Part shown: positions 41,541 to 48,502 of the stretch, one piece after another
Layout: the number at the start of each line of letters is the position of its first letter
Position numbering within the stretch: position 1 is the first letter of the stretch
Assembly (NCBI RefSeq): GCF_004028635.1
Contig: NZ_RQJW01000003.1
Location: 496,001 to 560,000 of the forward strand
DNA length: 64,000 nt
DNA from: Streptomyces cyaneus
Lineage (GTDB): Bacteria > Actinomycetota > Actinomycetes > Streptomycetales > Streptomycetaceae
Direction of reading: 5' to 3'
Made by a program: the position numbers and the translations under genes
Notes under the pieces: model-generated
The model's database searches: none
The model's input: only the letters and a program-made list of their open reading frames with translations
Told to the model about the DNA's origin: nothing

Positions 41541-42236
41541 TCAGCCCAGCTTCTTCAGCAGTTCGACGGCGAGCGGGGCGGAGGAGGCGGGGTTCTGGCC
41601 GGTGACCAGGTTGCGGTCGACGACGACGTTCGGGACCCACGGCTCGCCCACCTGGACCTGCACGCCGGCCTCGGTGAGCCGGTCCTGCAGCAGCCACTTG
41701 GCCTTGTCGGCGAGGCCGCCCTGGATCTCCTCGGCATTGGTGAACGCGGCCACCCGGTAGTCGGCGAAGGTGTTGGTGCCGTCGGCCTCGGTGGCGGCGA
41801 GCAGTGCGGCGGGCGCATGGCAGACGACGCCCAGCGGCTTGCCGGACTCCAGGGCGAGGGTCAACAGCCTGCCGGAGTCGGCGTTCACGACCAGGTCCTC
41901 CATCGGTCCGTGACCGCCGGGGTAGAACACGGCCGCGTAGTCGTCGAGGTTCACGTCCTCCAGACGGGCCGGCTCCCGCAGCTCCGTCATCGCGGCGAGC
42001 ACGGCGGCAACCCGGTCGGCGTTCTCCTGACCGCCGTTGACCTCGGCCGCGAGGCTGCCCTGGTCGACGGGCGGCACGACGCCGCCCGGCGTGGCCACGA
42101 CGACCTCGTGACCGGCGGCCTTGAACGCCTCGTAGGGGGCGACCGCCTCCTCCGCCCAGAAGCCGGTGGGGTGCTTGGTGCCGTCGGCCAGCGTCCAGTG
42201 GTCGGCGCCGGTCATCACGAAAAGGATCTTCGACAT
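41541..42236 (-). CDS. DJ-1/PfpI-type protein, Hsp31-like
   Basis: This 231-residue protein of the class I glutamine-amidotransferase-like/DJ-1 superfamily has the nucleophile elbow Cys in GVVCHAPAAL, YPGGHGPMEDL before it, and a ligand loop VMTGADHW near the N-terminus. It resembles Hsp31-type chaperone/glyoxalase III proteins. ATG at 42236 (AAAGAG upstream) gives the standard MSKILFVMTG start, although the frame is open to 42296. It is divergent from a LysR gene, and a palindromic site at 42295-42341 lies between, so it is the likely target of that regulator. Confidence 0.87.
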   Translation of the reverse strand: MSKILFVMTGADHWTLADGTKHPTGFWAEEAVAPYEAFKAAGHEVVVATPGGVVPPVDQGSLAAEVNGGQENADRVAAVLAAMTELREPARLEDVNLDDYAAVFYPGGHGPMEDLVVNADSGRLLTLALESGKPLGVVCHAPAALLAATEADGTNTFADYRVAAFTNAEEIQGGLADKAKWLLQDRLTEAGVQVQVGEPWVPNVVVDRNLVTGQNPASSAPLAVELLKKLG

Positions 42237-42293
42237 GGGGTGCTCTTTCGAGAGGCTCAGTACGTCGTCGCACCGACCGTACGCACGCCCTGC

Positions 42294-42341
42294 CATTGGA
42301 ATCCAATAGGCTCATGCATATGAGACATAAGGATTCCAATG
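42294..42341. promoter_or_regulatory. nested palindromic operator between the DJ-1 gene and lysR
   Basis: ATTGGAATCCAAT (42295-42307) is a perfect 13-bp palindrome. CATTGGAATCC (42294-42304) is repeated inverted as GGATTCCAATG (42331-42341). Between them CTCAT-GCAT-ATGAG (42311-42324) is a further small palindrome. Such paired sites fit a LysR tetramer controlling both divergent genes. Confidence 0.7.
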
Positions 42342-43291
42342 GGGAGGCCAGGGGGGAGGCGGAGAGCGTCCAGCCCAGCGGTGCGGCGCAAGTGGACCTG
42401 AACCTGTTGCGCACCTTCCTGGCCGTGTACCGCACCGGCTCCTTCACCGCCGCCGCCCGTCTGCTGGGCCTGTCCCAGCCGACGGTCACCACACAGATCC
42501 GCACACTGGAGCGCCAGCTGGACCGGGAGCTGTTCCAGCGTCTGGCGCGCGGCGTCACCCCGGCTCCCTACGCGGACGAGCTCGCCTCCCGGATCGTCGA
42601 GCCGCTGGACGCCCTCGCCACCGTCACAGGGCCGGGCGGCTCCCTGGAGGTCCAGCAGCCGGAGCCGGTGCATCTCGCCGGTCCGGCCGAGCTGCTCACC
42701 CACCGCGTCATGCCGACCCTCGCGCCACTGGTCGACAAGGGCGTACGGCTGCGCATCACCCCAGGCCTGACCGAACCGCTTCTGGAGGAGCTGCGGGCGG
42801 GCCGCTACGACCTGGTGGTCTCGACCTACCGGCCGCGCGGGCGCACCCTGGCCTCGGTGCCGATGACGGACGAGGAGTTCGTACTGGTCACGGCTCCCGC
42901 CTGGGCGGAGCGCATCGGCGGGCCGGCACGGATCGCTGCCGACGGGCCCGCCGCGCTGCACGGCGTGCCGCTGGTCGCCTACGCCGAGGACGTTCCGATC
43001 GTGCGCCGTTACTGGCGTCATGTCTTCGGCAAGCGTCTGGTGCGCCACCCCGCGGTCACCATGCCCGACCTGAACGCGGTCAAGGCCGCGGTGGCGGGCG
43101 GTACGGGGTTCAGCGTGCTCCCCCGCTACCTGTGCGCCGCCGAGCTGGCCTCGGGCGTACTGGTCCTGCTGCACGACCCGGACGATCCGCCCATCAACAC
43201 CGGCTTCCTCGTCCAGCGCCCGGGCTCGTCCGGCAACCCGCATGTCGCCCTGGTCCGCGACCACCTGCTGGCGACCTTTCGGGACTGGTGA
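42314..43291 (+). CDS. LysR-family regulator of the DJ-1/PfpI gene
   Basis: This ~325-residue protein has a LysR helix-turn-helix (DLNLLRTFLAVYRTGSFTAAARLLGLSQPTVTTQIRTLE in segments) preceded by a ~30-residue charged tail. A substrate-binding domain starts near residue 100. The frame opens at 42296, but that ATG lies inside the palindromic operator. ATGs at 42314 and 42320 are more likely. None has a clear ribosome site, so a leaderless or internal start is possible. It is divergent from the DJ-1-like gene. Confidence 0.85.
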   Translation: MHMRHKDSNGEARGEAESVQPSGAAQVDLNLLRTFLAVYRTGSFTAAARLLGLSQPTVTTQIRTLERQLDRELFQRLARGVTPAPYADELASRIVEPLDALATVTGPGGSLEVQQPEPVHLAGPAELLTHRVMPTLAPLVDKGVRLRITPGLTEPLLEELRAGRYDLVVSTYRPRGRTLASVPMTDEEFVLVTAPAWAERIGGPARIAADGPAALHGVPLVAYAEDVPIVRRYWRHVFGKRLVRHPAVTMPDLNAVKAAVAGGTGFSVLPRYLCAAELASGVLVLLHDPDDPPINTGFLVQRPGSSGNPHVALVRDHLLATFRDW

Positions 43292-43395
43292 CTCCCCGAG
43301 AATCAGCGGGCGTTGGGTCGCAGCGCATGGGTGCGCAGCGCCTGGGCCAACGAGGCGGGGCTGTCCCGACGACGAACTGGCGGACCTGCACCTGA

Positions 43396-43645
43396 TCCGG
43401 GGCGTCGACAAACTCGTCGCCTCAGCCCGCCCAACCACGGCACCACGTTCTTGGGCCTCGACCTGCTCGCCGCCGCGATCCCGGGGGCACCGCGCTCCTC
43501 GGGGCGGCCTGCAAGGCGCGCCGGGTGGCGAGACCGACCCGGACTTCACCTGCACGGTGATTGCCACGTGGTACGACGAGGTCGCCACCCCGTACCCCTC
43601 GGCCTACCTCGACGCCGCCCCGCACGTCACCCGCGGGCGCGTTCA
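43396..43645 (+). pseudogene. remnant of a secreted alpha/beta-hydrolase lipase
   Basis: Two frames hold adjoining pieces of one lipase. Frame 3 has RGVDKLVASA. The next frame gives PPNHGTTFLGLDLLAAAIPG, and frame 3 resumes with DFTCTVIATWYDEVATPYPSAYLDAAPHVTRG in segments. The order VxKLV-x-LAP-x-NHGTT-x-LGL, then YTVIAT-x-YDEVVTPY, is that of Streptomyces triacylglycerol lipases of the EstA/LipA-like secreted type. The signal peptide and the GHSQGG elbow are missing, and at least two frameshifts are needed. The remnant runs directly into the end of the convergent 2Fe-2S gene. Confidence 0.65.
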
Positions 43646-44119
43646 GTACTTCTTCGCGCCCGCCACGATCGCCTCGCGGATGCGGTGGTAGGTCCCGCAG
43701 CGGCAGACGTTGCGGATCTCGTCGAGGTCGGCCTCGGTGATGTCGCGCCCCTCCTCGCGGGCCTGGCGGACCTTGGCGACAGCGGTCATGATCTGGCCGG
43801 GCTGGCAGTAGCCGCACTGGGCGACGTCGTACTCCAGCCAGGCCTCCTGCATGGGGTGGAGCTCCTTGCCGACCGTGGCGGGCAGGCCCTCGATGGTGGT
43901 GACCTCGTCGGAGGGACGGAGGTCCTTCACCGGGACCGAACAGGGGTTGAACGCCTTGCCGTTGATGTGGCTCGTGCACGCCTGGCACACTCCGAGGCCG
44001 CATCCGTACTTCGGTCCGGTGACGCCCAGGACGTCCCGTAGCACCCACAGCAGCCGTACGTCGTCCTCGATGTCCACGGTGACGGACTCGCCGTTGAGGA
44101 TGAAGGTGTGTTCGGGCAC
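43643..44119 (-). CDS. 2Fe-2S subunit of a molybdenum hydroxylase
   Basis: This 158-residue electron-transfer subunit belongs to the xanthine oxidase family. The plant-type 2Fe-2S cluster ligands are in KYGCGLGVCQACT with a fourth Cys (NPCSVP). The second, helical-domain cluster is bound by CGYCQPG and CRCGTYHRIR. GTG start at 44119 has AGGAG six bases upstream. It lies 8 bases after the molybdopterin subunit gene. This two-subunit set, without an FAD subunit, is that of isoquinoline 1-oxidoreductase-type enzymes, which donate electrons to a membrane acceptor. Confidence 0.92.
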   Translation of the reverse strand: MPEHTFILNGESVTVDIEDDVRLLWVLRDVLGVTGPKYGCGLGVCQACTSHINGKAFNPCSVPVKDLRPSDEVTTIEGLPATVGKELHPMQEAWLEYDVAQCGYCQPGQIMTAVAKVRQAREEGRDITEADLDEIRNVCRCGTYHRIREAIVAGAKKY

Positions 44120-44127
44120 GGTGGCTC

Positions 44128-46470
44128 CTAGAAGGCGCGGCTCAGGCCGTCGGTCGGGGACGCGGGGATCGGCGGGGTGGTGGGCAGCGGCTCGAAGCCG
44201 AGCGGTTCGCCGTGGTTGAGGGGGAACGTCGTCGGCATCCTGCCCGTCGCGCGACCATAGGCGCAGGCCACGGCCGCCATCGCGCCCGCCACGGCCAACT
44301 CGCCCGCTCCGCCGGGGGTTTCGGTGGTCGGCGGCATGACGACGATCTCCAGCTCCGGTGGGGTGTTCCACTGGCGGGTGTAGAAGTAGTTGTCCCAACT
44401 GCCTTCCAGGAAGTGCCCGCCCGCGAGGTGCAGCCCGGAGCTGAGCGTGATCGCGATGCCGTCCATGATGCCGCCCATCATCTGGGCCTGCAGGCCGCGC
44501 GGGTTGACGGCCAGCCCCACGTCCACGGCGCAGACGACCTTGGTGACGCGCGGCCCGGTGTACGCGTCGGGGATCTCCCGTCCGGTGGTCTCCGGGCGGC
44601 AGTCGATCTCGGCGAGGACGGCGACGTACGCGTGGTACTCGGGGTGGATCGCGATGCCCTGCGCCGTCCCCGCCGGCATGCCGCGGCCCCACTCCCCCAC
44701 CTCGGCGACCTTGTCGAGGACGGCCCGTGCCCGCTCGTCCTTGAGGAAGGCGCGGCGGAACCGGTAGGGGTCCTTGCCCATGCGCTTGGCCAGCTCGTCC
44801 ACGACCAGCTCCTGCGCGCACCGCACGTTGGGCGAGTAGATGTTGCGCATGGAGCCGGTGTGGAAGCGCTTGTCGGTCTCGCCGAGGAGCTGGGTGACGA
44901 CGCCGAAGTTGTACGGAGTCTGCTGGGTGAGCGTGAAGATCGTCTCGGAGAAGGTGAGGTCGCCGACGGGCAGGCGCGCGGCCTCGGCCGTGATGATCTC
45001 GCCGACGCCGTGGCCGAAGTCGGTGGCTACAGAGGTGTGGCGTTGGTCGTAGGTGAGGACCTGGCCGAGTGCGTAGGTGGCGCGCACCCGGGAGGTGGAC
45101 ATGGGATGGGTGCGGCCTTGGCGGAAGTCGTCGGTGCGGTGCCACATCAGCTTGACGGGCTTGCCCATCGCCTTCGAGATCTCGGCGGCCTCGGCGGCGG
45201 CGTCGTGGAAAAGCTTGCGGCCGAACGAGCCGCCGCCCTCCGTCACATGGACCTTCACCGCGCTCACCGGGAGACCGAGTTTCAGCGCGATCTCCTCCTG
45301 GGCGACGATCGGGGTCTTCAGGCTCGCCCAGATCTCGGCCGAGTCCTCGCGTACGTCGGCGATGGCGCAGTTGGTCTCCAGTGCGCTGTTGCTGGCGAAG
45401 TGGAAGGTGAAGCGGGCGTCGACGGACTTGGTCAGCAAGTCGAGGGCGGGGAGGGGGAGTTCGGCCTTGCGGAGCTCGGAGCGGATGGAGTCGTCGGAGG
45501 CGTCCTCCGCCGTTCCCGGCTGCCAGGTGACCTCCAGCGCGCGTACCGCGTCGATGCACTGGCCGAAGGTGCGGCCGCGCACGGCGACGCCGGTGGAAAT
45601 CCGTACGGCGTCGGTGATGCCGGGCATGGCCCGCACCTCGTCCAGGTTGCTCACCGAGCCGACGGTGCCGTTGATCGTCGGCGGCCGGCACACCATGGTC
45701 GGCAGCGCGTCCGGCACATGCACGTCCATGGCGAACTTCTTGCGGCCGGTGACCGCCTCGAGTGCGTCGATACGCCGCCGCGCGGTGCCGATGACCTTGA
45801 AGTCGGCGGACTCCTTCAGGGTGACGGAGACCTGGCCGGTGGCCACCGAGGCGGCCTTCTCGGCGAGTTCGCCGTAGGAGAGGCTCTTGCCGGTCACGGT
45901 CGAGGTGATGACCCCCGCCTTCGCGGTCAGGGTGTCGACGACCTCGCCCAGTTCCAGCGCGGCGGCCTTCAGCAGGCGGCCCCGGGCCACGGCGGCCGCG
46001 ACGCGGATCGGGGTGTAGGTGGAGATGGTGGTGTTGGAGCCGCCGGTGACCTGGTTGAACAACAGCTCGGGCCGTGCGTCGGCGAGGGTCACGCGGATCT
46101 TCTCCAGCGGCAGGTCGAGCTCCTCGGCGATGAGCATGGCGCTGGAGGTGGTGATGCCCTGGCCGACCTCGGCGCGCGGCAGGGCGAAGGAGGCCGTGCC
46201 GTCGGAGTCGAGGCGGATGGTGATCAGGTTCGCCGTGGGGAGCGCGGCGTGGGTGAGCATGTCGTTGAGGTCGTAGATCTCGGCCGGGCCCGGTACGGAA
46301 GGGACGGCCGCGGCCGCCTCGGTGGGCGCGAGGGCCGCCTCGCCGAGCGGGGCGGCCACGGTCAGCGTCGAGGCGGCGACCACGTACCCCAGGAATCTGC
46401 GCCGGCCGATGCCGTCCGGGGCGGCGGCGGATGGGATCTCCGGCCGCTGGGGACGGTGGTGAGCTGCCAT
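44128..46470 (-). CDS. Tat-exported molybdopterin subunit, isoquinoline 1-oxidoreductase beta-like
   Basis: This 780-residue protein has a twin-arginine signal (GRRRFLGYVV at ~22-31, then a hydrophobic run and an Ala-rich cut region near 55). The molybdopterin-cytosine-dinucleotide domains follow as in IorB. Two aldehyde-oxidase/xanthine-dehydrogenase domains are seen, with EGGGSFGRK near residue 412 and QTPYNFGV, GELAVAGAMAAVACA toward the end. It hydroxylates N-heterocycles or aldehydes using water oxygen. It is the first gene of the pair, and its small 2Fe-2S partner is presumably exported with it. No accessory (MobA/XdhC-like) gene is near. Confidence 0.9.
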   Translation of the reverse strand: MAAHHRPQRPEIPSAAAPDGIGRRRFLGYVVAASTLTVAAPLGEAALAPTEAAAAVPSVPGPAEIYDLNDMLTHAALPTANLITIRLDSDGTASFALPRAEVGQGITTSSAMLIAEELDLPLEKIRVTLADARPELLFNQVTGGSNTTISTYTPIRVAAAVARGRLLKAAALELGEVVDTLTAKAGVITSTVTGKSLSYGELAEKAASVATGQVSVTLKESADFKVIGTARRRIDALEAVTGRKKFAMDVHVPDALPTMVCRPPTINGTVGSVSNLDEVRAMPGITDAVRISTGVAVRGRTFGQCIDAVRALEVTWQPGTAEDASDDSIRSELRKAELPLPALDLLTKSVDARFTFHFASNSALETNCAIADVREDSAEIWASLKTPIVAQEEIALKLGLPVSAVKVHVTEGGGSFGRKLFHDAAAEAAEISKAMGKPVKLMWHRTDDFRQGRTHPMSTSRVRATYALGQVLTYDQRHTSVATDFGHGVGEIITAEAARLPVGDLTFSETIFTLTQQTPYNFGVVTQLLGETDKRFHTGSMRNIYSPNVRCAQELVVDELAKRMGKDPYRFRRAFLKDERARAVLDKVAEVGEWGRGMPAGTAQGIAIHPEYHAYVAVLAEIDCRPETTGREIPDAYTGPRVTKVVCAVDVGLAVNPRGLQAQMMGGIMDGIAITLSSGLHLAGGHFLEGSWDNYFYTRQWNTPPELEIVVMPPTTETPGGAGELAVAGAMAAVACAYGRATGRMPTTFPLNHGEPLGFEPLPTTPPIPASPTDGLSRAF

Positions 46471-46659
46471 CGACTGTCCTCCCGGCGACGCGCCATGCGC
46501 CGATGCATGGCGGATCCTGACTGTGCACGGTCCGTACGCGTTGCGGAAGATCCCTGCCGCACTTCATCACGCAACACCCACAACACGCCTCACCTGTGCG
46601 CCTCCAGGCGGGCCAGGCTGCGGCGGGCCGGCACCCGGAGAACCCTCACGCGGCATCGG

Positions 46660-47160
46660 CGTGGCCGGCCCGAGGGCGGTGGTCTTGCCCGTCGCGACGC
46701 GCGCACGCACGCGGCGGCCGCGGAGGACTTCGATCCTGTGCGGACAGGGCTGTTCGTGGAGCTGGGTGACGACTCCGCGGAGCGGGACCGGGCTGGCGCC
46801 GAAGTTTCCCGCAGCCTCCAAAGGACTTGGCGGACATGGACGACTGCTGACGGGCGCCTTCCTCGGCGGGCTGTTCGCCTACGACAGCCCCTCGCGGGAC
46901 GGTTCCCCGCCGGAGGGCGTGCGGGCGCGCGTGCCGGAGGGGGCGTCCCAGGCCGGCGCCGCGTCCGTGGATCCGTCCCGGGTGGCCACCTCCGCACCGT
47001 CGTCAAAGAGCCCGATGTCATCGCCGAGTACGACGCCGCCCGACAACTCCGTTACCCCGACCGACAACTCCGTTACCCCGACCGGCATCTCCGCCTCCCC
47101 GACGGCGGCCCCTTCCGGACCGGCCGTCACCACCAGCGCCGCCGCCGCATCAGAGCACCG
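46660..47160 (+). pseudogene. decayed second copy of the zinc-ribbon peptidoglycan-binding protein
   Basis: Frame 1 encodes AAAEDFDPVRTGLFVELGDD (from about 46709), matching the intact protein's AAAEDFDPVRIRPFVELGDG. After about 46840 the homology shifts to frame 2 as LLTGAFLGGLFAYDSPSRDG and continues PPEGVRARVPEG, matching the intact LLTGAFVSGLFTYDSPSRDG and LPDGVRAPLPDG. A Ser/Thr/Pro spacer with a duplicated DNSVTPT follows. The start codon region, about 45 codons between the two blocks and the C-terminal peptidoglycan-binding domain are lost. No functional product is expected. Confidence 0.75.
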
Positions 47161-47781
47161 CCGAGGCCGCCCGGGTCGCGAAATGCGCCACGCGCGAGGA
47201 AATTCAAATTACCGGCCGGTAAGTATGCGAAGCCGTGTCGCCCAAATTCGGGCAGCGGAGGGCCGGCAGGAAATTGAAATATGTTCAGCGGTTCGCTGCA
47301 ATTCCGCGGGGGTGGCGTGGGCAACCGGTGAACATTTGATGAACTCCGCGACCCTGCGGGCGTATTACCTTCGCCACATCTACAGCCCTCACACACCGCA
47401 TAACCCATGGAATCTCTAGCCTCCGACCCCAACCGGAGGCACAGGCACCTTGTCGACCTGCCGAATTACCAAATCTTTGCTTGACCAGCCCATCCCGGCA
47501 CTTTAGAAGTAAAGCAACTTTTGCGCATGCGCCGACAACGCGCACATTGCGCTCCCGTGACCCCGGGGACCCGACACGGCCCCGCCACACCCATTCAGCT
47601 TGTGAGGTACACGTCAAATCAGGGTTTGTGCGGTGGCCGAACCGGCCGCCGGAAGGGAAAGGACCCGCGAGCGCGTGGGGTTAGCACCACTCAGTATTGG
47701 AGCGTCTATGGCCAGTGTCCGATCTCTCGCGGTGCGCGCCGCCACTGATGCGCGCCACCCGGTCGACGCAGGCTGGTCGGT
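47161..47781 (+). other. long AT-richer intergenic region upstream of the T7SS locus
   Basis: This is a 620-base gap with visibly lower GC than its surroundings, especially at 47240-47530. No convincing gene was seen. A 26-codon frame at 47341-47421 has no ribosome site or codon bias. It contains a candidate promoter (47481-47509) and probably the upstream control region of the secretion locus. Confidence 0.5.
47481..47514 (+). promoter_or_regulatory. candidate promoter upstream of the T7SS regulator gene
   Basis: TTGACC (47481-47486) is followed after 17 bases by TAGAAG (47504-47509; 4 of 6 matches to TATAAT). The -10 box lies within the small inverted repeat CTTTA-GAAG-TAAAG (47501-47514). 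The start of the first gene is 270 bases further on, so a long 5' leader would follow. Confidence 0.35.
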
Positions 47782-48456
47782 ATGGCCGCCCGCTCGGTAG
47801 AGGCGCCGGTCGTCGGCGAACGGGGCGCGGTGGTCAGCGTGGCCGTGCACGCCGGTGACCCGGTGAGCGGCGAGGGTGCCGTCGCCTGTCTGCGCTCCGT
47901 CCCGGGGATCACGCTGCTCCCGCCCGACCGCAGGCGCGAAGCCGACGTCCTGCTGGTCACGGTCCACCAGACCACCGAGGAGATGGTCTGCTGGATGGAA
48001 CGCGCCGCCACCGAGTCGACCAACCCCGACATGCGCATCGTGCTCCTCGCCGAGACCATCTCCGAACACCACCTGATGCGCGCGGTCACCAGCGGGCTGG
48101 TGGCCTTCCTGCCGCGCGAGGAAGCCGACCGGGACCGTGTGGTGAAGACCATCCGGGACAGCGGGCGAGAGCGCGCCCTCGTCCCCGAGCAGATGGTCGG
48201 CTGGCTGCTCGAACAGGTCCGCACGATCCAGCGCACCGTGCTGGTGCCCAACGGCCTGACCGTCGGCGGTCTGCAGGAGCGGGAGGTCGAGGTGCTGAGG
48301 CTGCTCGCCGACGGCCTGGACACCGTGGAGATAGCGCAGCAGCTCAACTACTCGGAGCGGACCATCAAGAACATCGTCAGCGGCATGCTGACCCGGCTGA
48401 ACCTGCGTAACCGCTCGCACGCGGTCGCCTACGCGATGCGCTGCGGAGCACTGTGA
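47782..48456 (+). CDS. LuxR/NarL-type regulator with atypical receiver, T7SS locus
   Basis: This 224-residue protein has an N-terminal receiver-like domain (~15-130) and a C-terminal LuxR helix-turn-helix (LQEREVEVLRLLADGLDTVEIAQQLNYSERTIKNIV in segments, ~158-220). The strand that should carry the phosphorylated Asp reads ADVLLVTVHQ, with no Asp at the acceptor site. No kinase gene is near. It therefore looks like an orphan regulator not controlled by phosphorylation. It lies 46 bases upstream of eccC in the same direction and probably controls the locus. Related regulators precede eccC in other Streptomyces. Confidence 0.85.
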   Translation: MAARSVEAPVVGERGAVVSVAVHAGDPVSGEGAVACLRSVPGITLLPPDRRREADVLLVTVHQTTEEMVCWMERAATESTNPDMRIVLLAETISEHHLMRAVTSGLVAFLPREEADRDRVVKTIRDSGRERALVPEQMVGWLLEQVRTIQRTVLVPNGLTVGGLQEREVEVLRLLADGLDTVEIAQQLNYSERTIKNIVSGMLTRLNLRNRSHAVAYAMRCGAL

Positions 48457-48502
48457 ACCTCTGGGAGCGCTTCCACTCGATGTCCATGGAGGAAGGACGC
48501 GG

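Noticed and set aside
44212..47277. 1021-codon plus-strand open frame
   Set aside because: It is antisense to the molybdenum hydroxylase genes. Only its end (from about 46660) carries meaning, as part of the decayed peptidoglycan-binding gene.
47341..47421. 26-codon open frame before the T7SS regulator
   Set aside because: It has no ribosome site and no codon bias, and it continues a decayed frame. There is no sign it is translated.
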